The notes under the pieces: model-generated
What the model was told of the DNA's origin: nothing
Databases searched by the model: none
What the model saw: only the letters and a program-made list of their open reading frames with translations
Translations under genes and position numbers: made by a program
Origin: Aquimarina algiphila
GTDB lineage: Bacteria > Bacteroidota > Bacteroidia > Flavobacteriales > Flavobacteriaceae
Assembly (NCBI RefSeq): GCF_007489275.1
Contig: NZ_VLNR01000038.1
Coordinates: forward strand, 1-64,000
Direction: 5' to 3'
DNA: 64,000 bases
In this document: one piece after another, positions 1-7,711 of the stretch
Layout of the letters: each line of letters starts with the position of its first letter
How positions within the stretch are numbered: the stretch's first letter is position 1

Positions 1-2
1 AT

Positions 3-296
3 ACGTCATCTGAAGAAAAGAAAGGTTTTTTACAAAAGCATAAAACGACCTTACTGGTCTTAGGAGGATTGGCAGTAGTAGGTACCGGAATTGCCATTGC
101 TGTGAATTCTAACAAGAAGAAAACAGCAAAACCTATTTCAGGGACACCGAAAAAACGGATTGGACAGGGCAAACGAAACCTAACACAAAGGGATGAACTG
201 GGAAGGTTTACCAAAGGCAATAGTCCACAACGTAGAAAACGAACAGCTGCTAAAAGAAAAGCCCCGGAGAAATTAATTCCGAAGGCATTATTATAG
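3..296 (+). CDS. Small single-TM basic protein, 5' end outside the window
   Basis: The reading frame is open from the left edge, so the true start lies upstream; a TTG at 69 is the first internal start codon but would cut into the membrane segment. The visible part has a charged stretch, one glycine-rich hydrophobic segment (about 20 residues, encoded around 45-105) and then a very basic Lys/Arg-rich tail rich in KKR and RRKR motifs. That build (membrane anchor plus nucleic-acid-binding-like tail) suits a virion membrane or DNA-binding protein, but I recognise no family. It is the first visible member of the tightly packed plus-strand cluster that runs to 7.9 kb. Confidence 0.65.
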   Translation, partial: TSSEEKKGFLQKHKTTLLVLGGLAVVGTGIAIAVNSNKKKTAKPISGTPKKRIGQGKRNLTQRDELGRFTKGNSPQRRKRTAAKRKAPEKLIPKALL

Positions 297-354
297 AAAT
301 CAAATCATAAAAGAGAATTCCGCTTTGACGGAAGCCATAAAAACAAGTTTTATT

Positions 355-954
355 ATGAAATCAAAAGCAAATACAAAAAATAGCCTTCTGGAAGTAGGCA
401 AACATCTTACTACAGGAGTATTGGGAATGGTGGCCGGATCGGCAGTAGGAAGATATTCCCTTGCACTGGGTGCATTGACCATATTCGGAGGAGCCTACTA
501 CGGTAAAGACTGGATTACTTCTGCAGGGGTGGGAATGGCATTCTCCAATGGTTTTGGCAAGAAAGAAGCAACCACTAATGGGATTGATGGGATTACGGAT
601 AACCTTGATCAAGCCAAAGATCGGGCCGTTACTTCTTTAAAAGCTATTGGTAAAAAATTATACCTCGATAAATTATCCCCTGCTATGGCACAAAAGCTAT
701 CCCTTGGAAATCTGGAAGATCGCCCTTTGGTCTTTATGGGATCTGAAGTAGCAGATCAGGGTGATTTTGATACCAGCGAAGTGGATGAAATTATCCAAAA
801 GATTGAAGCTGGGGAACCCATACCAACTGCTGATATACAAGAGGATTTTGTAGAAGGCCTGGAGGATGAAATGGGAGAGGCAGATTTTGGAAGTATTGAT
901 ATTACCCAGCTCAATGGAGCTGAAGATATCTCCGAACTCAATGCAGTAGCGTAA
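355..954 (+). CDS. Membrane protein with glycine-rich TM region and acidic C-terminus
   Basis: Start chosen at ATG 355; a TTG at 325 in the same frame is less likely. The 199-residue product has a hydrophobic, Gly/Ala-rich segment at about residues 18-60 with GxxxG-type spacing (VLGMVAGSAVGRY, ALTIFGGAYYG), which suggests one or two packed membrane helices. A helical linker and a strongly acidic C-terminal third follow. No family is recognised. Position just upstream of the presumed capsid-type genes, together with the other small membrane proteins of the cluster, suggests a structural or membrane-associated protein of the integrated element (inference). Confidence 0.7.
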   Translation: MKSKANTKNSLLEVGKHLTTGVLGMVAGSAVGRYSLALGALTIFGGAYYGKDWITSAGVGMAFSNGFGKKEATTNGIDGITDNLDQAKDRAVTSLKAIGKKLYLDKLSPAMAQKLSLGNLEDRPLVFMGSEVADQGDFDTSEVDEIIQKIEAGEPIPTADIQEDFVEGLEDEMGEADFGSIDITQLNGAEDISELNAVA

Positions 955-958
955 ATCC

Positions 959-1005
959 AGTACAAAGTATTCAGTACTAAAATAATGTACCTAACACTTT
1001 GTACT
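959..1005. repeat. 10-bp perfect inverted repeat in the intergenic leader
   Basis: AGTACAAAGT at 959-968 is the exact reverse complement of ACTTTGTACT at 996-1005, with 27 bases between. Further AGTAC/GTAC words lie in the loop. It occupies the gap between two genes of the virus-like cluster and could be an operator or an RNA hairpin ahead of the next gene. There is no T-run typical of a terminator. Confidence 0.6.
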
Positions 1006-1040
1006 TAAGACTCATTACTAAATACTTAATACTAAAAAAC

Positions 1041-1673
1041 ATGAATACCATGAAAAAAAGTTCAAGATCACAGTTTTTAGAAATTGTGAATGCCCATATC
1101 TCACTTCGGGATCAGGCCAAAAAGTTTGATCCTGCTATGGTCAAAGTAGCCACAGGGATTAAAGAAGGAAGGTTACAATTAGCAGATACAGCCTATTATT
1201 CGATCAAGTTTGCTGGGAATAAAGCCAATATTGATATGTTTGAAACCCAAGATGCTAAAGAGATTGGGATTACCAATGTGACCCAAGCCAAGCTTCAGAA
1301 GGATCGTTTGTTTTTATGTAACCGTATCATCCTGTTAGCTTCAGAAATTGAAGGGGATCTTCCCGGGAGTGATTCAGAGCTCAAGAAAGTGATCAAACAA
1401 ACTAATTTTGGCAGTATCAAAAAAGTAGGCGGATTACAAAATGGGGTATTCTCCCTAATTGCCAATAAAAAGATCATCATCGATGAGCGTCCAATGCAAG
1501 ATTTTGCTACTGATGGCAATACAACGATCAATATAGGAACCTACTTTTTAGAAAGCCCCCGCTTTATTCGTGATGATGAAGAATTCGAATTCAATATCGA
1601 ACTGGGTGATGATGCTCCTGAGAAGGCCCTTATCAAAGTAGTACTGGCAGGAACGGCAACTGTCCCTGCATAG
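1041..1673 (+). CDS. Beta-rich protein, candidate major structural (capsid-type) protein
   Basis: Start chosen at ATG 1041 (MNTMKKSS); an upstream in-frame TTG at 999 lies inside the inverted repeat and is unlikely. The 210-residue product has an N-terminal helical part (about 1-40) followed by alternating short hydrophobic strands and acidic turns, ending in a strand pattern typical of beta-sandwich or jelly-roll proteins. No Cys, no signal peptide and no TM segment. I recognise no family. Size, composition and placement ahead of two further small beta-rich proteins make it my candidate for the main structural protein of a tailless element, but only structure prediction could show this. Confidence 0.7.
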   Translation: MNTMKKSSRSQFLEIVNAHISLRDQAKKFDPAMVKVATGIKEGRLQLADTAYYSIKFAGNKANIDMFETQDAKEIGITNVTQAKLQKDRLFLCNRIILLASEIEGDLPGSDSELKKVIKQTNFGSIKKVGGLQNGVFSLIANKKIIIDERPMQDFATDGNTTINIGTYFLESPRFIRDDEEFEFNIELGDDAPEKALIKVVLAGTATVPA

Positions 1674-1720
1674 GTCGGTCGATAATCGACATTTAAAATA
1701 ATAATGAAATATCACTTTAG

Positions 1721-2125
1721 ATGAATAACGAAGAAAAACCAAAAACCAAAGAGAGCAGAGTCACCTTTTCTTTTAAAGTAGATAAGGCAAATGGGCTGTT
1801 CACCGTTGATAATCTGGAACTCCCAAAACATACTAAGCTGGTCAAAGGATTACAATTGATCTCAGAATACCCGGATCGATTGTACTATCGCGGAAGTCAA
1901 CGTATTGAAATTGGTGGAGAAGAACTGTTCCCAGATGGATTTGATAGTAAAATACTAATGTCCTCGCTTAGTGTTGCTCCAAGGGAACGCTTCTTTGAAT
2001 TAGGAGATGTATTACCCGGTGATCTTTCCGTAAAGGTTCGATACCAGGATAAAGATCATAGTAGTGCTGCGTTTGGACAAGGATATAAGGTTAGTTTGAT
2101 CATACTTATTGAAGAAGGTCTCTAA
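1721..2125 (+). CDS. Small beta-rich protein, possible minor structural protein
   Basis: A 134-residue soluble protein with a strong beta-strand pattern (alternating hydrophobic residues around VTFSFKVDKANGLFTVDNL and a hydrophobic C-terminal strand VSLIILIEEGL). It has no signal peptide or TM helix. It follows the candidate capsid gene by 47 bases and precedes another beta-rich protein. No family recognised; by position it may be a spike, penton or cement-type protein (inference). Confidence 0.65.
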   Translation: MNNEEKPKTKESRVTFSFKVDKANGLFTVDNLELPKHTKLVKGLQLISEYPDRLYYRGSQRIEIGGEELFPDGFDSKILMSSLSVAPRERFFELGDVLPGDLSVKVRYQDKDHSSAAFGQGYKVSLIILIEEGL

Positions 2126-2146
2126 AAGACATTTAAAAATGAAAAA

Positions 2147-2668
2147 ATGAAGTGTAAAGTTCAGTTAGACAATAAACAGGATGCTACTGGTGTTATAGTG
2201 CGAAGGAAGTTTGTTCCATTAAAATTTAGTATTCACACGGAAAATCAATTTTTAAACGCAGAGGCCAAACTTCCTTTTACTACTAATGCTGTTATCGGAA
2301 TATTGACGACATCCAACGTTCAGAAAAAATGTAGTGATGTTCCCGGACCATCCCGTTTGTATTATGGAGTATTGCCTTCCAAAATGGAAGATACTAGCTT
2401 TTTGGATAGCAATCCCGGAACGACATATACAACAAACTACCCCCGGAATGTTACCATAGAAGAGCAAGTAGGAGGATGGTGGTATTATGCACATCCGGTA
2501 ACGGATATCTTTCCTTTTATTGCTTCAGGGGATATTCCGGCAACACCCAGAACTCCAATCATTATTGATGTTCTTCAACCCGGACAATGCACTCCAGAAA
2601 AATATTACTTGTGGAGCTACCCCTTTTATGGATATGCTTTTATCTCGTTCAACTCACCCATACCTTAA
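2147..2668 (+). CDS. Beta-rich hypothetical protein
   Basis: Start ATG 2147 (MKCKVQLDN). The 173-residue product is rich in Pro, Tyr, Thr and aromatic residues with repeated strand-like segments and ends in IPP-like turns; two or three cysteines are present. It has no export signal. It lies 21 bases after the preceding gene in what looks like one operon. No family is recognised; receptor-binding or spike function is possible by context only. Confidence 0.65.
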   Translation: MKCKVQLDNKQDATGVIVRRKFVPLKFSIHTENQFLNAEAKLPFTTNAVIGILTTSNVQKKCSDVPGPSRLYYGVLPSKMEDTSFLDSNPGTTYTTNYPRNVTIEEQVGGWWYYAHPVTDIFPFIASGDIPATPRTPIIIDVLQPGQCTPEKYYLWSYPFYGYAFISFNSPIP

Positions 2669-2680
2669 AACCAAAAAAAG

Positions 2681-2983
2681 ATGATCCTGGGAACACTATC
2701 TCTATTTCAGAAAAGAGGAATTTTTTATAAAGAACATCAACTCACTTCTGAAGATAAATTTTCAGTAATGATTGATTCGGCATTAACACCAGATGAAGAG
2801 TTAACGCTTTCTGATATTCCTGAAAAGTATCAAATTACCCCTGTAGCTGAATCTGGAACAACAGATTATATCCATGCCACTTTTGAAGATGAAGGTAAAG
2901 CCGAATACCCATATGAAGTTACAGTATGGTTATTGGTTGAAGAAGTCCCAGAAGCCCATAATGGGCATTTAAATAAAATATAA
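2681..2983 (+). CDS. Small acidic hypothetical protein
   Basis: A 100-residue acidic protein beginning 12 bases after the preceding stop codon, hence probably co-transcribed. It contains alternating beta-type segments and ends in a histidine-containing tail. No signal peptide, TM segment or known motif is visible. Function unknown; it belongs to the same block of small beta-rich genes. Confidence 0.6.
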   Translation: MILGTLSLFQKRGIFYKEHQLTSEDKFSVMIDSALTPDEELTLSDIPEKYQITPVAESGTTDYIHATFEDEGKAEYPYEVTVWLLVEEVPEAHNGHLNKI

Positions 2984-2988
2984 ATCAT

Positions 2989-3060
2989 ATGCCTCTACAT
3001 AAGAGTGCAATACTAAAACACACCATGTGTGCACGCTATGGGCGTGAGATAATAAAATAA
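2989..3060 (+). CDS. Possible 23-residue ORF
   Basis: ATG at 2989 to TAA at 3058 encodes a 23-residue peptide with two Cys/His-containing basic stretches (HTMCARYGRE). It fills the whole gap between two genes, with the next ATG only 3 bases after its stop. The tight spacing is the only support; it may be no more than leader sequence. Confidence 0.25.
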   Translation: MPLHKSAILKHTMCARYGREIIK

Positions 3061-3063
3061 GTT

Positions 3064-3405
3064 ATGCTTATGAGAGAGGAATTTGCACTGCAGTATGCAG
3101 AGAGAAGAGTTAAAGAGCGGGGATTTAAGAACTATAGGATCGTATATAGGGAATTTATTATCCCTGCTATGGGTATGCTAAAATTTCAGGCGTATAACGA
3201 AATCTGGTTAGTCACTTATATTGATTGGGGCCTTGTTGTAAAATCTGATTACGGACGATATGACAATTGGTATACTAAAGAGATCAGGGAAAATATTCAT
3301 GAACATGCAGATCGTATTGAGATTACCAATACCAGGAAGTACCAACGTAAAATCCGCTTTTTACAAGTGATCTTAAAAACAAAGGATGATGGAAGCAAGA
3401 CATAG
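3064..3405 (+). CDS. Hypothetical protein, 113 aa
   Basis: A 113-residue, Tyr/Arg-rich, probably compact alpha/beta protein with the sequence YIDWGLVVKSDYGRYDNWY in the centre. No membrane segment or signal peptide. Its 3' end overlaps the next gene by 20 bases, which implies coupled translation. No family recognised. Confidence 0.65.
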   Translation: MLMREEFALQYAERRVKERGFKNYRIVYREFIIPAMGMLKFQAYNEIWLVTYIDWGLVVKSDYGRYDNWYTKEIRENIHEHADRIEITNTRKYQRKIRFLQVILKTKDDGSKT

Positions 3406-4225
3406 AAAACCCGGATCCGTTCGGTTAAATGATACGCAATATGCAGAGATGGAAAGAATGGGGTTTGAAAGTGAGAGTGCCTATGTGAAATACAAAATGG
3501 AACAAGGTCAGTCGAAGCTCGAGGTATTAAAAACACCATCACCAGAGCATAATTCTGTGAGAACATTACCTGTTGTAAACGAAAGAAAACCTCATACCAA
3601 TGTAGTAGAAGATCAGCTGACCATCCAACGGTTATCCATAGAAAACCAAAAGCTCCAGGAGAGGCTCGAAGAGATCAGTAAGAACAATCAGGAAACTTTA
3701 AATGGGGTACATCATAAGGTACATTCCCTGCTCCAGGAGGAACTGCAAAAAAGGGATTTTGAAGAGCTTAAAAAATCCTACGCAATGCGTAGCGATAAAA
3801 TAAAAGAGTTAGAAAAAAACCTCTCAGAGGCCAAAAAAGAAACAGAAGCCAAGCAGGAAGAAATCGAAGCTTTGGTCAAGAAATTAGGATTTGTAGAATT
3901 AGGAAAGGCCCTGCTTCCCGGAGCGATCTCCGGGCTGGCTAAACAGTACCCCAAACAAATGCAGGGGATTGCAGGCACTTTGGGAAGATTAGGTCTCAAT
4001 GAGACAGATAGAAATATAAATGATAGCGAGGAGAATGACTATTTACTTCAGGTATTAGAGCATCTTAGTGAGCTGTTTACAGAAGAGCAGTTCGAACAAG
4101 TAATACAACTGATGATTCAACTAGGAGAACAGATCAAAGAAGATGACAACCTGATTCAAAAGATAGGCTACTATCTCAATCAATTACAGCAAAAGAAAGA
4201 ACAAAGAGATGAAGAATCTAAGTAA
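3386..4225 (+). CDS. Coiled-coil protein with conserved C-terminal helical domain
   Basis: Start at ATG 3386 (a second ATG follows directly at 3389). The 279-residue product has a short basic N-terminus, a long heptad-rich coiled coil (about residues 70-170, rich in Glu, Lys, Leu), a short glycine-containing hydrophobic patch (LLPGAISGLAKQYP, about 175-190) and a C-terminal acidic helical part (YLLQVLEHLSELF). The build suggests an oligomeric scaffold or assembly protein. It overlaps the preceding gene and lies in the same operon. No named family. Confidence 0.65.
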   Translation: MMEARHRKPGSVRLNDTQYAEMERMGFESESAYVKYKMEQGQSKLEVLKTPSPEHNSVRTLPVVNERKPHTNVVEDQLTIQRLSIENQKLQERLEEISKNNQETLNGVHHKVHSLLQEELQKRDFEELKKSYAMRSDKIKELEKNLSEAKKETEAKQEEIEALVKKLGFVELGKALLPGAISGLAKQYPKQMQGIAGTLGRLGLNETDRNINDSEENDYLLQVLEHLSELFTEEQFEQVIQLMIQLGEQIKEDDNLIQKIGYYLNQLQQKKEQRDEESK

Positions 4226-4272
4226 CTAAGACTTCTTAGATACTATATAAAATTCAGAAACATAAAAAAATT

Positions 4273-4455
4273 ATGCAAGCACAAGTTACCATAGGATTAG
4301 AAGTAAAAGACAAAACAGAAGCGCACCAAGTCAAAAAGGCTTTTGAGACGATGAACAAGCATTTTGGTGCCAAAGGCATTATTCATATGGAAAAATTGTT
4401 CCTTAATGATGCTTTTATCAGGAACCTGGTTAAAATGAAAATAAATAAAAAGTAA
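4273..4455 (+). CDS. Small hypothetical protein, 60 aa
   Basis: A 60-residue basic protein preceded by an A-rich leader typical of Bacteroidota. It has a strand-helix-helix look (QAQVTIGLEVKDKTEAHQVK). Its stop lies directly before the ATG of the annexin-like gene, so the two are probably translated together. No family recognised. Confidence 0.6.
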   Translation: MQAQVTIGLEVKDKTEAHQVKKAFETMNKHFGAKGIIHMEKLFLNDAFIRNLVKMKINKK

Positions 4456-4456
4456 T

Positions 4457-4885
4457 ATGGCATTACCTGCAGCAACTCTAGCAGTAGAAGCTATAAAAAA
4501 CAGACCAAAAATATCTGTAAGCAAAGATGTAACTACAGTCCTACTAGCTAGTGGATTGGGTATTGGGATGTTCTTTGCTATACGGGCTTTGGTCAGAAAG
4601 TTTAAACGGAACAACCGGGAGAGGCATGCTTTACAACCAGGCAATCCCGCGAACTATGCAATTCGTCTGAAGATGGCATTTGAAAATGACAATGCCTTTG
4701 GTTGGGGAACAGATGAAGAGGTCGTATTTAATACCATAGAACAGATCCCTAATGCGGCTATGATGCGAAAAGTAGAACGTGCCTATAAAGATTTATACGG
4801 AAGTAATTTATCTGCGGACCTGACAAGCGAGCTTTCTACAGAAGAGTTTGCCATTGCCCAGGAAATTATCAATTCAAAAACTTGA
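4457..4885 (+). CDS. Membrane-anchored protein with one annexin-like repeat
   Basis: The 142-residue product has a TM segment at about residues 25-45 (glycine-rich, followed by basic RKFKRNNRER) and a C-terminal domain at about 76-138 that reads like a single annexin repeat: FGWGTDEEVVFNTI at 81-94, a central R/Y helix (MRKVERAYKDLYG), then LSADLTSELS. GWGT at 82-85 matches the type II calcium-loop GxGT, and the acidic cap Glu125 sits 43 residues after the first Gly, close to the canonical spacing. Four such repeats form a eukaryotic annexin, here only one is present. Membrane or calcium binding is an inference. It lies 1 base after the previous gene and abuts the peptidoglycan-binding gene. 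Confidence 0.7.
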   Translation: MALPAATLAVEAIKNRPKISVSKDVTTVLLASGLGIGMFFAIRALVRKFKRNNRERHALQPGNPANYAIRLKMAFENDNAFGWGTDEEVVFNTIEQIPNAAMMRKVERAYKDLYGSNLSADLTSELSTEEFAIAQEIINSKT

Positions 4886-4890
4886 AAAAA

Positions 4891-5892
4891 ATGATGGAAT
4901 CTAAAACAGTCGCAAAACGACAATCAAAAAATAAAATAACCCAAAAGCCACTTTCCAGGAAGAAAGTACTGATGTACGGTTTAGGAGGAGGATTGGTACT
5001 AGGATTGGGATATCTGGCCTATACATATTTCAGTAACCGGGCAGCCAATCAAAGGAGTATACAAAAGCCAATACCTCCAATACCTCCCGGGACCATAATT
5101 ACCAAACCTATTCTCCCAAGAGTCGCTAGCGACAAATTTCCATTAAAAAGAGGAGCTAGAGGATCACTTGTACAGATGGTACAAGAAGCGCTCCTTGCTA
5201 AAGGTGGAAAGCCTGCACTGATGATAAAAGAAACAAGCTTTAGAAATGGTAAAGTAGATGGAGTTTTTGGTAAAGGAACAGAACGGGCATTACGAGCTGC
5301 AGGGTTTCCTTCGGTGATAACAGCAACTACCTTTACCACCCTGGTTGGAAGAACTGCCAATGCTGGTGGGTTTCATCCCGCCAGTATTGCCAATGAAATT
5401 ATAGTCGCTGCCAACAAACAAAATTTGTTTGGTGTTCTACATGGATTGAAGAAAATAAGTTCTGTTAGCCAATATAAAAAAGTAAGTGCATTTTTTCAGA
5501 ATGTAAGGATCCTGGGGACACGGGTCACTTCCCTTGTCAATGCGCTACTGAGTGTGGCTTTTAAAAATAAAGAACTGGAGAAAGTAAAGATTAGAGCAGA
5601 ATTTAGAAGAATGGGACTCAAACAAAATACGCGAGGAGTATGGTTTATTCCAGGAATAGGAACTATTGGATCATTTGATAATACAGAAAATCAAATCACC
5701 CAGGAATGGAACCTTGCCGTTATAGAACGTCCTACATTACTTCAGGCAATGGATGGTTCACTTATTGTTCCGGAATTAGCTCCTGATACCGTAGTTGGAT
5801 ATATCACAGGAATAGAGAATGGAAGGACACGGATTTTAACACAGTCGGGAGAAACTGTATTTGCTCCTACTGCGAATCTATCCTCTTTGTAA
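4891..5892 (+). CDS. Membrane-anchored peptidoglycan-binding protein
   Basis: Start chosen at ATG 4891 (MMESK); a TTG at 4882 overlaps the previous stop. The 333-residue product has a basic N-terminus, one glycine-rich TM segment (about 26-47), a Pro-rich linker and a PG_binding_1-like domain at about 84-140 (LKRGARGSLVQMVQEALL, then VDGVFGKGTERALRAAG, matching the usual DGxFGxxT motif). The remaining 190 residues are of unknown type and contain small beta-rich C-terminal sequence. This build would tether a particle or enzyme to the cell wall. In phages similar domains occur in cell-entry and lysis proteins; here it stands next to CHAP and L,D-transpeptidase-like genes. Confidence 0.75.
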   Translation: MMESKTVAKRQSKNKITQKPLSRKKVLMYGLGGGLVLGLGYLAYTYFSNRAANQRSIQKPIPPIPPGTIITKPILPRVASDKFPLKRGARGSLVQMVQEALLAKGGKPALMIKETSFRNGKVDGVFGKGTERALRAAGFPSVITATTFTTLVGRTANAGGFHPASIANEIIVAANKQNLFGVLHGLKKISSVSQYKKVSAFFQNVRILGTRVTSLVNALLSVAFKNKELEKVKIRAEFRRMGLKQNTRGVWFIPGIGTIGSFDNTENQITQEWNLAVIERPTLLQAMDGSLIVPELAPDTVVGYITGIENGRTRILTQSGETVFAPTANLSSL

Positions 5893-5930
5893 ATGAAAAA
5901 CCGGAAAATAAAAAATGTAAAAGTAAAAAC

Positions 5931-6323
5931 ATGAAAAAAATAATCAATTGGTTTAAACGGATTTTTGATAATGACCTTCCGATATGGGGATATCTAAAAG
6001 TATGGCGGGAATTATCCTCTTTAGCCGTAGGACTGATCCTATGGGTGCATAGTGCAGCTTTTTTGCATTGGATTGATCCAACAGCAGGAACTTATGATGC
6101 AGGTATATTTCAAGTGTATCTTTTTGCGATCATAGGTATTTTTATCCTTCACGGGATTGTACGGATACTCATGAAACTTATCTGGCCTACATCAGAAGAA
6201 TACCTTGATCATCAGTTTAGAAACGATTTTAAAACCATAACACCATGGCAAAAACTAAAGTTATCTACGTTTATCTTCTTTGCATTCTTATTTGCAGTCA
6301 CCTTTTTAGCCAGGACGCTGTAA
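5931..6323 (+). CDS. Small three-TM membrane protein, holin-like
   Basis: The 130-residue protein has a basic amphipathic start (KKIINWFKRIF), then hydrophobic segments at about 30-50, 63-84 and 108-128. Size and topology resemble a holin, and it is directly followed (with a 79-base overlap) by an exported cell-wall hydrolase, as in holin/endolysin pairs. No specific holin family is recognised, so the assignment rests on topology and context. Confidence 0.6.
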   Translation: MKKIINWFKRIFDNDLPIWGYLKVWRELSSLAVGLILWVHSAAFLHWIDPTAGTYDAGIFQVYLFAIIGIFILHGIVRILMKLIWPTSEEYLDHQFRNDFKTITPWQKLKLSTFIFFAFLFAVTFLARTL

Positions 6324-6838
6324 ATCTTCAAAGCCTCCAAGAAGTCATTAATAGTGAAATGGAACTTAGACAATGTGTAAAGGAATTGTATGATTCTCAA
6401 GTGGGGGTTCGTGAAGTTGGAGGCGAAAATAGAGGAGCTTCTGTGGAAATGTATTTGGAAAGTGTTGGGCTAGGTCATTCTCTGGCTTGGTGCGCTGCGT
6501 TCGTGAGTTGGTGTTATCAGCATGCAGGAGTGGAAGCTCCCAAAAGTGGCTGGGTGCCCAGTTATGCTCTGCAACGTAAACGGATTTACCAAAGGGGAAA
6601 GTTTCAGAAACAAAAACCACAAACTGGTGATGTATTTATGATATGGTATCATAAACTGAAGCGTCCGGCACATATTGGATTTGTGGATCATTGGGGAGAC
6701 AAATGGGTTGTAACTGTAGAAGGCAATACCAACGATAACGGATCCAGAGAAGGTGATGGTGTGTATAGAAAACGACGACTAAAAAAGCAAATATGGGCAG
6801 TATCAAACTTCGTCAGTAACACTGACAGGCAAAAATGA
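6245..6838 (+). CDS. Exported CHAP-domain peptidoglycan hydrolase
   Basis: The 197-residue product starts inside the preceding gene, with ATG 6245 giving a clear signal peptide (VIYVYLLCILICSHLFSQ). The mature part is a CHAP-type (NlpC/P60 superfamily) domain: catalytic Cys83 in AWCAAFVSWCYQ, His143 in AHIGFVDH and a polar residue at about 159-161 in VEGNTND. Such enzymes are amidases or endopeptidases that cleave peptidoglycan stem peptides or crosslinks. With the holin-like gene upstream it probably forms a lysis or entry module. The secreted form is unusual for a classical endolysin but occurs in SAR-type or holin-independent lysis. Confidence 0.8.
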   Translation: MAKTKVIYVYLLCILICSHLFSQDAVNLQSLQEVINSEMELRQCVKELYDSQVGVREVGGENRGASVEMYLESVGLGHSLAWCAAFVSWCYQHAGVEAPKSGWVPSYALQRKRIYQRGKFQKQKPQTGDVFMIWYHKLKRPAHIGFVDHWGDKWVVTVEGNTNDNGSREGDGVYRKRRLKKQIWAVSNFVSNTDRQK

Positions 6839-6854
6839 AATAAACCATAAACTT

Positions 6855-7517
6855 ATGTTGTCAAAAAGTTTACAAATATTACGAAACAAAGGGCATAAGA
6901 TATACAGGGAACCTTATAAGGTTAACATTGTTGGGTATCGAAGTCGTTTTGTTCGTAGTAACCAGTTCGATGATGAGATACACGTATTCTACACAAATGA
7001 TCAAGGGAGGTGGGTGTATCATATCTTTAAAGCCACTACAGATCCTGGACAGTATTGGCTAGAAAACCCAATGCACTCGCAAGGGACTGCATTTCTAAAG
7101 AAAGGACAATATATAGACTCCCATAGTATAGGATTGCATCGAGGAGTATATAAAGCACTTGTGCAACGAAATGAAGTAAGTGTGATCCGGGATTATGAAA
7201 GAAAAGGATTATTTAAATGGTTTGAATCGGGAGTTCAGGATACTGGAAAATTTGGAATCAATATCCATAGAGCAAGAAAACAAGGAACTACCAAAGTCAT
7301 TGATGATTTCTCAGCTGGTTGCCTGGTATTTGCTAATGCTGAAGATTTTAAAAGGTTTATGAATATTGCTAAGGAACACCAAAAACGATATGGAAATAGG
7401 TTTACAGTAACCTTAGTGGATTTTAGGGATGAGCGTAGAAGACGATTAAGTAAAATTGCCTGGGGATCTGTACTGGCAGCGGGAGGGTTGTTTCTATTAA
7501 ATAGAATGAATTCATGA
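6855..7517 (+). CDS. L,D-transpeptidase-like protein with C-terminal TM anchor
   Basis: The 220-residue product carries a YkuD-like signature: GINIHRA with His138, followed by SAGC with Cys156 in DFSAGCLVFA, the order and spacing expected for the HX(14-17)[S/T]xGC active site of L,D-transpeptidases. The fold region spans about 85-180. A hydrophobic segment lies at the C-terminus (about 200-216). There is no N-terminal signal peptide. It could crosslink or cleave peptidoglycan during particle entry or exit. The 3' end overlaps the next ATG by 4 bases (ATGA). Confidence 0.6.
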   Translation: MLSKSLQILRNKGHKIYREPYKVNIVGYRSRFVRSNQFDDEIHVFYTNDQGRWVYHIFKATTDPGQYWLENPMHSQGTAFLKKGQYIDSHSIGLHRGVYKALVQRNEVSVIRDYERKGLFKWFESGVQDTGKFGINIHRARKQGTTKVIDDFSAGCLVFANAEDFKRFMNIAKEHQKRYGNRFTVTLVDFRDERRRRLSKIAWGSVLAAGGLFLLNRMNS

Positions 7518-7711
7518 AGGTATCTAAAAACACTCAAAAAGCAGGATTAGCATTGATGGGTAGTATGCTGGGTTTTATAATTGCCAAAAAATACGCTCCC
7601 AAAGAAACCTATCCGTTTATCCTGATTGGTGGCTTTTTGGGTAATGTGCTTGGAGAGGAATTGATTCATGAAAGTGTAACTAAAAAAAATCATAACCATG
7701 GAGGGAACTAA
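7514..7711 (+). CDS. Small membrane protein, 65 aa
   Basis: A 65-residue protein with two glycine-rich hydrophobic segments (about 9-25 and 34-50) and a polar His/Asn-rich tail. ATG overlaps the stop of the L,D-transpeptidase-like gene (ATGA) and its own 3' end overlaps the next gene by 14 bases. Glycine-zipper type membrane proteins recur in this cluster. No family recognised. Confidence 0.6.
   Translation: MKVSKNTQKAGLALMGSMLGFIIAKKYAPKETYPFILIGGFLGNVLGEELIHESVTKKNHNHGGN

Noticed and set aside
999..1040. TTG start of the presumed structural gene
   Set aside because: The start lies within the right arm of the inverted repeat, and an ATG with A-rich leader follows at 1041.
1041..2125. A double jelly-roll major capsid protein
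   Set aside because: 210 residues are too few for the known double jelly-roll proteins; a single jelly-roll remains possible but is not proven.
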